Part shown: piece by piece, positions 1 through 9,668 of the stretch
Layout of the letters: each line of letters starts with the position of its first letter
Position numbering within the stretch: position 1 is the first letter of the stretch
Origin: Psychrobacter sp. I-STPA6b
Lineage (GTDB): Bacteria > Pseudomonadota > Gammaproteobacteria > Pseudomonadales > Moraxellaceae
Direction of reading: 5' to 3'
Assembly: GCF_020662265.1 (NCBI RefSeq)
Contig: NZ_VEWM01000080.1
Coordinates: 124,001 to 188,000, forward strand
DNA: 64,000 nt
Position numbers and translations under genes: made by a program
The notes under the pieces: model-generated
Databases searched by the model: none
Told to the model about the DNA's origin: nothing
What the model saw: the letters and a program-made list of their open reading frames with translations, nothing else

Positions 1-1
1 C

Positions 2-631
2 TGTCACCATGCTGAAGTGACGCCATTATTGGTGCTAAATAAAGCCGATTTATTATCACTAGAGCCACACAAAGAAGTTGCTAATCTGCTCACCGAGTAT
101 CAACAACTTGGCTATGACACAGTATTAACTTCAGTCGATTGCCCTGAAACGGTTAAAACCATCAACGATATCAAACAACAAGGCTTGCAAGACTTAGAGC
201 ATAAAATCAAAAATAAAATGGTCATCTTTGCAGGACAGTCAGGTGTTGGTAAAAGTAGCTTAATCAATGCCTTATTGCCAGATTCTGAGCAAAGCGTCAA
301 TGTCATCTCCACCAATTCAAAGTTGGGTCAGCACACCACCACCACCAGTCGATTACTGCCATTTGTTAATGATGATTTAAGTCAAGGCGGTATTGTTGAC
401 ACCCCCGGTATTCGTGAATATGGCATTTGGCATTTAACGCCCGATGATATTTTGGCAGGATTTATTGAGCTTGCCCCGCTTGCAGGACTTTGTAAGTTTC
501 GAGACTGCAAACATACCTCAAACAGCAAAGGCTGTGCGTTATGGCAAGCGGTGGCAGATGGTGAAGTATTACAACGACGGGTTGAGAGTTTAGTTACCTT
601 GCAAGAAGAGGCAGATACCCAGCATTATTAA
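2..631 (+). CDS. rsgA: RsgA ribosome small subunit-dependent GTPase (5'-truncated by window edge)
   Basis: C-terminal part of the circularly permuted GTPase that checks late 30S subunit maturation. The frame is open to the window edge, so the N-terminal OB-fold and the true start lie outside. Counting from the GTG at 17, the G4 motif NKAD (8-11) precedes the P-loop GQSGVGKSS (73-81) and the G3 motif DTPG (128-131), the order typical of this permuted family. The zinc-binding end follows with Cys159, Cys164, His166 and Cys173. An internal GTG could be mistaken for a start but the upstream codons are in frame and family-like. The gene ends 114 bp before the rhodanese gene. Family assignment is secure from motif order plus the zinc knuckle. 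Confidence 0.95.
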   Translation, partial: CHHAEVTPLLVLNKADLLSLEPHKEVANLLTEYQQLGYDTVLTSVDCPETVKTINDIKQQGLQDLEHKIKNKMVIFAGQSGVGKSSLINALLPDSEQSVNVISTNSKLGQHTTTTSRLLPFVNDDLSQGGIVDTPGIREYGIWHLTPDDILAGFIELAPLAGLCKFRDCKHTSNSKGCALWQAVADGEVLQRRVESLVTLQEEADTQHY

Positions 632-678
632 TATAGACGAAGAATATTATTAGCATGACATGCTAACAAGGTGAGTGG

Positions 679-707
679 GTGCAATTTATTGGGCTTATCG
701 GTATAAT
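679..707 (+). promoter_or_regulatory. Candidate sigma-70 promoter for the rhodanese gene
   Basis: A perfect TATAAT at 702-707 lies 17 bases after GTGCAA at 679-684. It is correctly placed about 40 bases before the TTG start at 746. Seen by eye only; the -35 box is weak. Confidence 0.45.
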
Positions 708-745
708 GGCGACTTATCAAATAGCCTTAGGTTTGGAGAAAGATT

Positions 746-1195
746 TTGGATTTTAGTCGTTGGTTTGAATTTATGGGTAATCACCCATTTTTATTTGGCA
801 TCTTAGGTGTATTGATATTTTTATTTTTTACCCTAGAAAACAAGCGCAGTGGTAAAAAGGTATCTCCTAACACCTTAGGACAAATGGTCAACTCTCAAAA
901 TGCTCAGCTTATTGATATTCGAGCAAAAAAGAAGTTTGAGACAGGATATATCCAAGGCAGTCGTAATATTCCACTCACTCAATTTAAAGACCACTTAGAA
1001 GAAGTACGTGCCATTACTGACCCAATCATTATCATCTGTGATATGGGACTACATTCTAGCGCTGCTGTACAACTTATTGGCAAAGACAATGTATTTCGCT
1101 TAGATGGCGGTATTGGTGGATGGCAAGCGGCAGGACTACCTTTATCTGGTACTAAAAGCAAAGTTGTTGATGGCAAAGCAAAAGCCAAAAAATAA
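746..1195 (+). CDS. yibN: Membrane-anchored rhodanese-domain protein (YibN-like)
   Basis: 149 aa: an N-terminal membrane segment (about residues 14-30) followed by a single rhodanese domain with a sulfurtransferase loop carrying Cys98 (CDMGLHSS, 98-105) and the closing LDGGIGGWQAAGLP stretch. The putative catalytic Cys is present, so persulfide transfer is possible; the substrate is unknown. The start is a TTG at 746 with a GGAG ribosome site at 735-738. Lying just before grxC and secB, it matches the yibN-grxC-secB order known in enterobacteria, which is the main reason for the name. The lysine-rich tail is unremarkable. Confidence 0.85.
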   Translation: MDFSRWFEFMGNHPFLFGILGVLIFLFFTLENKRSGKKVSPNTLGQMVNSQNAQLIDIRAKKKFETGYIQGSRNIPLTQFKDHLEEVRAITDPIIIICDMGLHSSAAVQLIGKDNVFRLDGGIGGWQAAGLPLSGTKSKVVDGKAKAKK

Positions 1196-1380
1196 TCCAA
1201 AATAAAGTTAAACTGCTGTTGAATTGTATTGTAATATCCCCATATTAATGGCATCAGTATTCCAATATTTAATGACAATGATATTTAGGCTTATAATGAT
1301 AAGCATTTCCACTTTATGATGAGTTGCTATATATAATATATGACTCAACATCATATAATACTAAGATATAAGGAATCCTT

Positions 1381-1644
1381 ATGACTGCTCTTGTGAAAGT
1401 TTATACCACTCCTATTTGCCCATACTGCTCAAATGCCAAACAGTTATTAAAGTCAAAAAATGTAGAATTTGAAGAAATTGGCATGCATGATATGAGCCGT
1501 GAAGACCGTATGGCTTTAATGCAAAAAACTAATAACTACCGTACTGTGCCACAAATTTTTATTGGTGAAACGTTTGTCGGTGGTTTTGATGATCTCAACA
1601 AGTTAAATCAAGAAGGTAAACTTGATGAGATGTTAAACGGCTAA
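1381..1644 (+). CDS. grxC: Glutaredoxin 3
   Basis: 87-aa single-domain glutaredoxin with the dithiol active site CPYC at residues 13-16, the TVPQIF cis-proline segment and the GGFDDL glutathione-binding motif. It reduces disulfides and glutathione mixed disulfides in the cytoplasm. Length and motifs are normal for GrxC. The start is supported by an AAGGAAT ribosome site just upstream. It sits between the rhodanese gene and secB, each separated by more than 100 bp, so separate promoters are possible. Confidence 0.96.
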   Translation: MTALVKVYTTPICPYCSNAKQLLKSKNVEFEEIGMHDMSREDRMALMQKTNNYRTVPQIFIGETFVGGFDDLNKLNQEGKLDEMLNG

Positions 1645-1754
1645 TCATCTGTTTGACTTTGTTACTAAGTGTTTATCAATAAACGCTTTATTATTAAGAC
1701 ACATAATTTTTTAATTTTTCAATAATTGAAAGACTAATACAAAGGAGTATTATC

Positions 1755-2210
1755 ATGGCTGAAGAACAAGCCCAAGCTCAACCACAACTAGCCCTAGAAC
1801 GTATTTATGTAAAAGATATGTCACTTGAAGTACCAGGTGCACAAGTTTTTACTAGAGAATGGAAGCCAGAGCTAGATATTAACCTATCTACCAATGCAGA
1901 AAAACTTGATGATGATCATTATCAAATCGTTTTGACTGTCAGCGTGAATGCAACCAATGCTGGTGAAAGTGCCTTTATTGCTGAAGTTCATCAAGCAGGT
2001 ATTTTCTTATTACAAAATATCCCTGAAGAGCAATTACCACAAATTCTAGGCGCTTACTGCCCGAACGTTCTATTCCCTTATGCACGCGAAGTCATCAGCG
2101 ACATCGTAACTCGTGGTAGCTTCCCACAGTTACTACTTGCGCCTGTTAACTTTGACCAAGCATTTGCACAAAGCCAACAGCAACAAGCTGATGGACAAGG
2201 TAACGCTTAA
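1755..2210 (+). CDS. secB: Protein-export chaperone SecB
   Basis: 151 aa, close to the usual 150-160. SecB is a tetrameric cytoplasmic chaperone that keeps preproteins unfolded and hands them to SecA. Family signatures seen are LERIYVKD near the N-terminus, [11 protein letters not shown] in the middle, and the conserved run from [11 protein letters not shown] to LLLAPVNF near residues 105-135. The tail is Gln-rich. The ribosome site AAAGGAG lies at 1740-1746. It ends in a strong terminator at 2251-2275, which also overlaps the end of the converging alkB gene. Assignment is secure. Confidence 0.97.
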   Translation: MAEEQAQAQPQLALERIYVKDMSLEVPGAQVFTREWKPELDINLSTNAEKLDDDHYQIVLTVSVNATNAGESAFIAEVHQAGIFLLQNIPEEQLPQILGAYCPNVLFPYAREVISDIVTRGSFPQLLLAPVNFDQAFAQSQQQQADGQGNA

Positions 2211-2250
2211 TATTTAATATATTGATGCAAACCTTGTATTACATAAAGAG

Positions 2251-2275
2251 CCGCTCAGATTTGAGCGGTTTTTTT
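2251..2275 (+). terminator. Rho-independent terminator of secB, inside the 3' end of alkB
   Basis: A perfect 7-bp stem (2251-2257 with 2262-2268) and a four-base loop are followed by seven T. On the other strand the same bases encode the last residues of AlkB and its TGA stop (2255-2257). Confidence 0.9.
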
Positions 2276-2803
2276 ATTTATTTGTCGAAAGGTCAAACTA
2301 ATACGCCCTTTATCTGTTTCACATTTTGGTATGGCATGTAACCAGTGCTGTTGTACACTGTCATCCATATAGAGAAGACTTCCAGACGTTAATAACTGCT
2401 GGTATGTGTGTGTATTATCTTGTTTATATTTAAAACACATTTCTCGTGTTGCTCCAAGCGAAACAATAGCTACACCTGTACCACAGGCTAACTGGCTAGT
2501 GTCATCTGAATGATATCCCATCTTACTATTGCCATTTAAGTAATAATTTAATAAGCAATTATTAATATCCAATTCTAATAACTCTGATATTGTAGATGCT
2601 ATTTGTCTTATTTTTGTAGGCATCTCTATTATGTTGTATGTCATACCAGAATAAAAGTAAGGCACTCCAAAACTGGCAGTATATCTTGTTGCCATTTGTT
2701 TATTCCAATCAGTCTGTGCTATCAAATATAAAAATAACTCTTCTGCTGATTGAGTATCCAAAAAATCATGATAAAACTTAATATTTGGTATCACATCATT
2801 CAT
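2255..2803 (-). CDS. alkB: AlkB-family 2-oxoglutarate/Fe(II) dioxygenase, alkylated nucleic acid repair
   Basis: 182 aa. It should oxidatively remove alkyl lesions from DNA or RNA bases using Fe(II) and 2-oxoglutarate. Counting from the ATG at 2803, the iron ligands are H98-x-D100 (GYHSDD) and H156 (HWLHAIPK). The 2-oxoglutarate contact is R167-x5-R173 (RISLTFR), which matches the AlkB RxxxxxR signature. The reading frame continues upstream to a TTG at 2818, but GTGGAG seven bases before the ATG at 2803 fits that start better. The C-terminus is encoded within the terminator of secB. The pattern is closer to ALKBH2/3-type repair enzymes than to E. coli AlkB, but exact substrate choice cannot be read from sequence. 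Confidence 0.88.
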   Translation of the reverse strand: MNDVIPNIKFYHDFLDTQSAEELFLYLIAQTDWNKQMATRYTASFGVPYFYSGMTYNIIEMPTKIRQIASTISELLELDINNCLLNYYLNGNSKMGYHSDDTSQLACGTGVAIVSLGATREMCFKYKQDNTHTYQQLLTSGSLLYMDDSVQQHWLHAIPKCETDKGRISLTFRQINKKTAQI

Positions 2804-2848
2804 TGTGTTTCTCCACAATAAAACTGTTATCTATACTTCAAATTAAAG

Positions 2849-2876
2849 CAAAAAGCCCTGTTAAAAAACAGGGCTT
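2849..2876 (-). terminator. Rho-independent terminator of adk
   Basis: A 10-bp perfect stem (2853-2862 with 2867-2876) and a short run of T on the minus strand lie 27 bases beyond the adk stop. It separates adk from alkB. Confidence 0.85.
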
Positions 2877-2902
2877 CTACAACAATAATTCTTCAAAATA
2901 AT

Positions 2903-3631
<729 letters not shown>

Positions 3632-3660
3632 CTAAAAAAACTTATTATTACCAACCAACA

Positions 3661-4938
3661 TTATGGAACTTGTTGGTTTATCTCGATATTAATTTGATTT
3701 TCTGTATCTTGCAAGGGTACAGGGTTTGCTGACAAGTCACCTGACTGTGTCATTGCCTGTCCACTACTACTAATACGTGCTGATACTACCAGCGATTTTT
3801 CTTGAGAGATTGCATTCGTCAAATCATGCCCAGACATCATAGCATCTTGGTCACTTACTTGGATAGAAATATTACCTTGCTCAAGTTGTGTTACTGGGAT
3901 ACGTTTTACTGCATATGGCGCACCACCACTCACGTCACGTATTGTAACAAACAATATATCATTTGGTTTGATTAATGGTAGCAGATTGGTGTTAACCGTC
4001 ACATTAACCATAATATGTTTTTGTGATTGTGCTGCTTGTTGCTGTCCACGAATGGTTGCACTCAGCTCATCCAAGCTAGCCAATGCAGAGCTATGGTCTC
4101 CTGGCTTAGATGCAATATTCTCTTTAAGCTTGCGTACCCACGCTTGTGCTACCTCATAGTTTCCAGCACGTGCTTCACCCATTGCCATCAGCATTTGAGC
4201 GCCTTGATGCTCAGGATGGCGTATTAAGACATCTTGTAAGACTTTATAGCTATTCGGATCAAGCATACCACCATTTACAAAGAAACTGGTCTGTGCATAA
4301 GCAGTCGCAATGTCATCATTTTCAGGCTCTAAACGATGTGCACGTGATAACGCCTCTAGTGCCTGTTCATTTGCCTGTAGTGATAAAAATAACTCTGATA
4401 AGCGCATCCAACGGCTAGCATCTTGAGGGTTACGATGTACATTTGTTTGCATGGCAGATATTAAAGCAACACTATCTTGCGTTGCCCATTCTGGTGGCAT
4501 ATCTATTTTTGATGTTAATAAATCATCAGCAACCTGACCCACACTATCTTGGGCTTGCCATAATTTATAGACTGGTGTTCTATCTGAAACCAACATATAA
4601 CCAATCGCCATCAGCATTGGCAACCAAATTAAAACAATAATACGGCTTTTTTTACTTGCTGATGTTAAGCTACTATCTTTCTCATTACTTGCCTGTAACA
4701 ACTGACGCTCTAGCTCTGTTTTTTGCGTCTGATAACTGCTGGCACTCATTGCTCCTGCATTATAATCTGCTGACAATTCAGCCAAGCGATCTTTAAACAC
4801 TTCAATATTGAGCTTAATCAAATGGTTATCTGCATTCTTTTTAAGTCGCAACCATGGGAATAACACCACCACTGCCAATATGATACTCAGCGTCACAGCC
4901 AATGTAATAAATAACCAGAAGGTTGATAATACTGCCAT
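3661..4938 (-). CDS. ccmI: Cytochrome c maturation protein CcmI (CycH-like, TPR)
   Basis: 425 aa. Two N-terminal membrane segments (about residues 8-28 and 103-117) enclose a cytoplasmic coiled-coil-prone segment, as in CcmI. Then a periplasmic TPR region (about 150-285) and a C-terminal beta-rich domain. CcmI presents apocytochrome c to the CcmF/H haem ligation complex. It is last in the ccmF-G-H-I series: its ATG shares one base with the ccmH TAA (TAATG at 4936-4940), so translation is probably coupled. No separate promoter is evident. Sequence is divergent, so the call rests on architecture plus position. Confidence 0.85.
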   Translation of the reverse strand: MAVLSTFWLFITLAVTLSIILAVVVLFPWLRLKKNADNHLIKLNIEVFKDRLAELSADYNAGAMSASSYQTQKTELERQLLQASNEKDSSLTSASKKSRIIVLIWLPMLMAIGYMLVSDRTPVYKLWQAQDSVGQVADDLLTSKIDMPPEWATQDSVALISAMQTNVHRNPQDASRWMRLSELFLSLQANEQALEALSRAHRLEPENDDIATAYAQTSFFVNGGMLDPNSYKVLQDVLIRHPEHQGAQMLMAMGEARAGNYEVAQAWVRKLKENIASKPGDHSSALASLDELSATIRGQQQAAQSQKHIMVNVTVNTNLLPLIKPNDILFVTIRDVSGGAPYAVKRIPVTQLEQGNISIQVSDQDAMMSGHDLTNAISQEKSLVVSARISSSGQAMTQSGDLSANPVPLQDTENQINIEINQQVP

Positions 4939-5570
4939 TATTTATCTCCCCTACTCGTATCAATATTTGTCTTGTCCTGTGGCGGTGATACGTCATCATC
5001 ATAAGTCGATAACAGCTCTTTTAATTGCTGTGCTTCTTCTTTACTTAAAGACGATGCAGACTGCTGCTCTTGAGTCTCATCTGTCATGATAGCAGTTGCA
5101 TCGACTGTCTCAGAATTTTCGATATCCTGTGCCGATATCGTTTGTTGTGAGGCTAAGCGCTGTGCATAATGTTGACGCTTTGTTTTCCACAGCCAACCAA
5201 CAATTAAAAATAACAACAGTATTGGCGGAAAAAACCATAGTATCCAAGTTGAAGGACGTACTGGTGGTTTATAGCTAATAAAGTCGCCATAGCGGTCGTA
5301 CATATACTCACGAATCTGAGCATCTGTCTGCCCTGCCTTCACCATCTCATAAGTTTTTTGTTTTAAATCTTGTGCAATGGGGGCATCAGAGCCAGCCAAA
5401 TTTTGATTTTGACATTTTGGACAGCGAAACTCATCAATCAATCCACGATACTGTGCCTCTTGTTGAGGTGAGTCAAATTCATAAACATCTATCGCAGCCA
5501 TACTCATATTAGAAGAAACTGAGGCAACCGCTATCATTACTGCTAACATCATCATACGAACTGATTTCAT
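4938..5570 (-). CDS. ccmH: Cytochrome c maturation thiol oxidoreductase CcmH (CcmL-type)
   Basis: 210 aa. A signal peptide ends near residue 26. The conserved FRCPKCQNQNL motif (Cys50 and Cys53) follows, with a membrane segment near residues 110-130 and an acidic Ser/Gln-rich cytoplasmic tail. It reduces the haem-binding cysteines of apocytochrome c. The frame runs upstream to a GTG at 5576, but the ATG at 5570 overlaps the ccmG stop as ATGA, a common coupling arrangement, and is preferred. It is a short CcmH; the CcmI-like domain is a separate downstream gene, not a fusion as in E. coli. Confidence 0.92.
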   Translation of the reverse strand: MKSVRMMMLAVMIAVASVSSNMSMAAIDVYEFDSPQQEAQYRGLIDEFRCPKCQNQNLAGSDAPIAQDLKQKTYEMVKAGQTDAQIREYMYDRYGDFISYKPPVRPSTWILWFFPPILLLFLIVGWLWKTKRQHYAQRLASQQTISAQDIENSETVDATAIMTDETQEQQSASSLSKEEAQQLKELLSTYDDDVSPPQDKTNIDTSRGDK

Positions 5571-6157
5571 TGACACACCTCAGCGATTACCGTTTCTTCT
5601 GCTTCATTGTCTAACGCACTCATACATGGCTGAATCCTACTTTGCCAGTTATCTGCATTAATTTCACCGACAATATGCTGACGAATATTGCCTGTCTTAT
5701 CAACAATAAAGGTTTCTGGCGCACCCGTTAGCCCCAAGTCAATAGCAAAGCCACCTGATAAATCTTGAATTGACAGTAAGAAGGGGTCACCACGCTCATT
5801 TAAATAACTCAATGCATTACCAAGTTCATCTTTATAGTTCACACCAACAATTGGTACACCCTGCTCATGCAGTTGCATCAAATAAGGATGCTCAACTTTA
5901 CAAGTGGGACACCACGAGCCCCAAATATTTAATAAAAAAGGCTGCTTAGGTAAATTACTATTAGTCACTGTCTGTTCAGTATCTGATAACAATGGCAAAC
6001 TAAAATCTGGCACAGGCTTATTAAGTGCATTACTTGGTATGACCTCAGTTGGTTTTCCTAAACGGAAAAACAACATCACTATAAATGCCAAAAACATAAT
6101 AAAGGGAATTAAAAACCATAACTTAACTTGTGATTTTTTCATAACAGGTTTAGACAT
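5567..6157 (-). CDS. ccmG: Thiol:disulfide interchange protein CcmG/DsbE
   Basis: 196 aa. An N-terminal membrane anchor (about 12-32) is followed by a periplasmic thioredoxin fold with the active site WCPTC (Cys83, Cys86) and the GAPETF cis-proline loop. It keeps CcmH or the apocytochrome reduced. The frame extends to 6199, but AGGAG six bases before the ATG at 6157 decides the start. That start overlaps the ccmF stop by eight bases (ATGTCTAA). The overlap at its other end with ccmH is four bases. Confidence 0.94.
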   Translation of the reverse strand: MSKPVMKKSQVKLWFLIPFIMFLAFIVMLFFRLGKPTEVIPSNALNKPVPDFSLPLLSDTEQTVTNSNLPKQPFLLNIWGSWCPTCKVEHPYLMQLHEQGVPIVGVNYKDELGNALSYLNERGDPFLLSIQDLSGGFAIDLGLTGAPETFIVDKTGNIRQHIVGEINADNWQSRIQPCMSALDNEAEETVIAEVCQ

Positions 6158-8216
6158 GGGTAACTCCTGACTTGGTTGTACTGAGTGACTGTGCATCATT
6201 CATATTGCGTTGAGGACATTTTCTAAGCGAAGTAATACGGTAGCGCTTATCAAACAGACACAATAAGCTACCAAATGCCATCACCAACGAGCCTAACCAC
6301 AGCCATCTTACTAACGGCTTCACATAAATACGCACTGCCCATTTACTATCTGAGGCATCACTTGGTGTACTTTGTGACCCAATAGTAGTATCACTACTAA
6401 TTGGCTCACCAAGTGCAATATAAACATCTCTGAGCAAGCTGGCATCAATAGCAGCTTCTGTCATTGGCATTTGACTAACAACATAGTGACGTTTTTCTGG
6501 ATATAATGTGGTAACAAATTTACCATCATGAGTGACTTTCACTTCAGCTTGTGTTGCATCATAGTTACTACCACGCACTTGTCGAAACTCTCGCAACTCA
6601 AACTGATACACACTTGTACCCATATCAACATCAACGATATCACCCACTGACATTGCCACATCTTTTTCAATACTTAGCTGACTGGTAACACCCACGCCAA
6701 TAGCCACTATCAACACACCAACATGGGCAACTTGCATGCCCCAATAACTCATAGACAGCTTTTTCAAGCCTTGCCAACGTGATGATGCATTTTTAGTTTT
6801 ATCGACCACATCATATACCAACCAACCAAGCACCCAAAAACTTAAAATCAATGTAATAAATATCTGTAAATAGACACTTTGGGTCATAAAATAAGACACA
6901 ATCCCTGCAAGAACAGCACTACTCATAGTAATAACCATGATAGGGCCTAAGAATGGGCGCTTATCTTTTTTCCAACGAATATTGGCACCCATACCCAGCA
7001 CTAATAATAGTAGCCATGTTAATGGTACAAACAATGCATTAAAATATGGAGGTCCAACAGAAACCTGACCCAAATCAAACGAGTCAGCAATAATTGGGTA
7101 TAACGTACCCAACAACACCACCAATGTTGCAATTAAAATAATAATATTATTAATCACCAGCAGTGTTTCACGAGACTTTAACTGATAATGACTCTCTACT
7201 GTCAAACGCCATCCTCGGATAGCAAACAATAACAACCCACTACCAATAACCACACCAAGAATCATTAAGATTGCCAAACCACGAGTTGGGTCAGCCGCAA
7301 AGGAATGTACTGAGGTAATCACCCCAGAGCGTACCAAAAATGTTCCTAACAGACTTAGAGCGAAAGTAAAGATTGCCAGCATGATAGTCCATGCCTTAAA
7401 TACACCCCGCTTTTCTGTCACTGCTAAAGAGTGTATCAATGCAGTACCAGCCAACCATGGCATCAGTGACGCATTTTCTACAGGGTCCCAAAACCACCAA
7501 CCACCCCAGCCTAACTCATAGTATGCCCACCATGAGCCCAAAGCGATACCCAGTGTTAAAAATCCCCATGCAGCCAATGCCCAAGGTCTAGACCATCGTG
7601 TCCATACAGCATCCAATCTGCCTGCCCACAACGCAGCAATACAAAATGCAAATGGTACTGCCATACCCACATAGCCCATATATAGCATAGGGGGGTGAAT
7701 AATTAGGCCTGGGTCTTGTAACACAGGATTTAAATCTGCCCCATCAATTGGTATATTTGGCAAGGTGCGATCAAATGGTGAAGAGGTAAAAATTAACATC
7801 ATCAACATCATCAATTGTACTGCGGCCAAAACAACCAACACCCTAGCACGCATTGATAATGGCAACCCTCGGCTAAACCATGACACCAAAGCACACCATG
7901 CTGCCAAAATGGTTAACCATAACAACAGTGACCCTTCATGACCACCCCATGTCGCTGACAACTTATAATACCAAGGCAACAATGTATTAGAATGCTGGGT
8001 CACATACAGCAAGCTAAAATCATTGTAATAAAAGCCTGCCATCAACGCACAAAAAGAGCATAGCATCGCCAAAAACTGCGCCCATGCCAAGCTGGGTGCT
8101 AATCTTTGTAGTGCTATCTGATGACGCATCACACCCCAAGTGGGTAATGCAACTTGCATAATTGCCAACATCATCGCAGCAACCAATGCAAAATATCCTA
8201 ACTCAGTGATTAACAT
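6150..8216 (-). CDS. ccmF: Haem lyase CcmF, cytochrome c-type biogenesis
   Basis: 688 aa polytopic inner-membrane protein, slightly longer than the usual 640-660. It is the core of the haem-apocytochrome ligase. The tryptophan-rich WWD signature GGWWFWDPVENASLMPW lies near residues 238-254, with HPPMLYMGYVG (174-184), ATWGGHEGSLLLW (88-100) and about 14 hydrophobic segments. First gene of the overlapping ccmF-G-H-I group. ccmA, B, C, D and E are not in this window and must be elsewhere if System I is complete. The cytochrome c1 gene in this window is an obvious client. Confidence 0.96.
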   Translation of the reverse strand: MLITELGYFALVAAMMLAIMQVALPTWGVMRHQIALQRLAPSLAWAQFLAMLCSFCALMAGFYYNDFSLLYVTQHSNTLLPWYYKLSATWGGHEGSLLLWLTILAAWCALVSWFSRGLPLSMRARVLVVLAAVQLMMLMMLIFTSSPFDRTLPNIPIDGADLNPVLQDPGLIIHPPMLYMGYVGMAVPFAFCIAALWAGRLDAVWTRWSRPWALAAWGFLTLGIALGSWWAYYELGWGGWWFWDPVENASLMPWLAGTALIHSLAVTEKRGVFKAWTIMLAIFTFALSLLGTFLVRSGVITSVHSFAADPTRGLAILMILGVVIGSGLLLFAIRGWRLTVESHYQLKSRETLLVINNIIILIATLVVLLGTLYPIIADSFDLGQVSVGPPYFNALFVPLTWLLLLVLGMGANIRWKKDKRPFLGPIMVITMSSAVLAGIVSYFMTQSVYLQIFITLILSFWVLGWLVYDVVDKTKNASSRWQGLKKLSMSYWGMQVAHVGVLIVAIGVGVTSQLSIEKDVAMSVGDIVDVDMGTSVYQFELREFRQVRGSNYDATQAEVKVTHDGKFVTTLYPEKRHYVVSQMPMTEAAIDASLLRDVYIALGEPISSDTTIGSQSTPSDASDSKWAVRIYVKPLVRWLWLGSLVMAFGSLLCLFDKRYRITSLRKCPQRNMNDAQSLSTTKSGVTHV

Positions 8217-8276
8217 GACCCACTACCCTTTTCTGCCCTAGCTGTATAACACACTAACAAAACAACCACCTATTTA

Positions 8277-9668
8277 TTAATGTCCTGACATTGGGAAAAA
8301 TACCAAGACTAAATGCAACCACCCTGCCAAAAATCCAGTCAACCCACCCAATATAATGAGTGTCGTTTCATCTTCACGGAAAGCAGGGCGTAATAAATTC
8401 TGAAACTCATATGATGACAACGCATTTAAGCGATCACGGAATAGACCAAAAATCTTATCGGCACGACTTTGATTTAATTCTGGATCACGAATTGGTACCA
8501 TTGTGGCATCTATCGACTTATCAATAATGGTATTTTTTAACTGACCAAACTCACGACGACCCAGCCCCAAACGCAATGTCGTACTCACCAAAGGTGCATC
8601 CAACACTTCATATAAATGTGTCTTCATTAACTCACGAGTTTTTGTAGCACGACTACCATACATCATCTCATTCATGATATTTTCTAATGTCACTAACTCT
8701 TTCACCACAATCTCAGCAAACACCTCAGAGACCTCAGGCTGACGCTTCATAAACCCACCTTGCCACTGATAGGTGGCAATCCGTGGCAACTGTGGAATAA
8801 TAAAAGGAAATGACTTAGAAAAACGGAACAACTTAATATACTTGATAGGAATCGGATTGATGGGGTTAAATACCATCCAAATAGCAATCCAGTTTGTCAA
8901 CAATCCCCAAACGGCCGCAAAAAATGGTACTGTCCAATGCTGAGGCAATACCAAAAATATAAACATCTGCACAATACCAAAAATAAACCCTATCAAAGCA
9001 CTGATATGCCAAATAAAATCAATCTCTTTTTGCCCAACTTTTAAAAACATCTGCACCATAAGTCGACGATCGTTTTCCATTGTTCGTACAATCATCTGGC
9101 GCATATCCACCAAGTCTTCTACATGGTAGGTTAAATCAACCACCATGGCTTGCATGATATTAGGCAACTCTTGGTGTGCATGTGCATAAATACGACGACG
9201 AACAGCAAATGGCATATTACTCCACAATGTCGCCGAACGCTCATTCATAATCTCATCAATCAAGCTATCTAGATTGGCATCCACCGACTCTGTGATAAAC
9301 TCTGCCATTTCCTCAGGGTCCATTGCCTGAAAGAATTCATCCAATGAGCCTAGCTTAGAGAGTGTCTGGTCAACAATCACTCCTGATATCTTGCCTGCTT
9401 TACGAGGTACAATGCCCTGCCAACCAATCCCTGGCAAGTCAAAAGGCATGTTTGCAACCTTAATACCCCAAAACTTAATTGGATAAAACAACATCTGTAG
9501 CGCCATCCAAACATGCGCCCATGTTACAAATGCTGTCACAGGTGGAATAGTTAGCATCGCTATAAACTCAGGATGCTCAGTTAATGTTTGCCAAATTGTT
9601 GACCACATAAAAAGTCGATGAGCCTCGCTTAACGAAAGTAGGAAAAACTCAGTGACATACCAAAGCAT
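8277..9668 (-). CDS. DUF445-family membrane protein
   Basis: 463 aa. Family hallmarks are GIVPRKAGKI (about residue 85), the central membrane pair with GLLTNWIAIWMVFNP (about 258-272), and a C-terminal hydrophobic hairpin with GGLTGFLAGWLH. The long soluble stretches on either side of the central segments are typical. Function unknown; DUF445 members are inner-membrane proteins often near envelope genes. The start is uncertain: the ATG at 9668 lacks a good ribosome site, and an ATG at 9608 is an alternative. It lies 60 bp before ccmF on the same strand and might be co-transcribed. Confidence 0.82.
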   Translation of the reverse strand: MLWYVTEFFLLSLSEAHRLFMWSTIWQTLTEHPEFIAMLTIPPVTAFVTWAHVWMALQMLFYPIKFWGIKVANMPFDLPGIGWQGIVPRKAGKISGVIVDQTLSKLGSLDEFFQAMDPEEMAEFITESVDANLDSLIDEIMNERSATLWSNMPFAVRRRIYAHAHQELPNIMQAMVVDLTYHVEDLVDMRQMIVRTMENDRRLMVQMFLKVGQKEIDFIWHISALIGFIFGIVQMFIFLVLPQHWTVPFFAAVWGLLTNWIAIWMVFNPINPIPIKYIKLFRFSKSFPFIIPQLPRIATYQWQGGFMKRQPEVSEVFAEIVVKELVTLENIMNEMMYGSRATKTRELMKTHLYEVLDAPLVSTTLRLGLGRREFGQLKNTIIDKSIDATMVPIRDPELNQSRADKIFGLFRDRLNALSSYEFQNLLRPAFREDETTLIILGGLTGFLAGWLHLVLVFFPMSGH

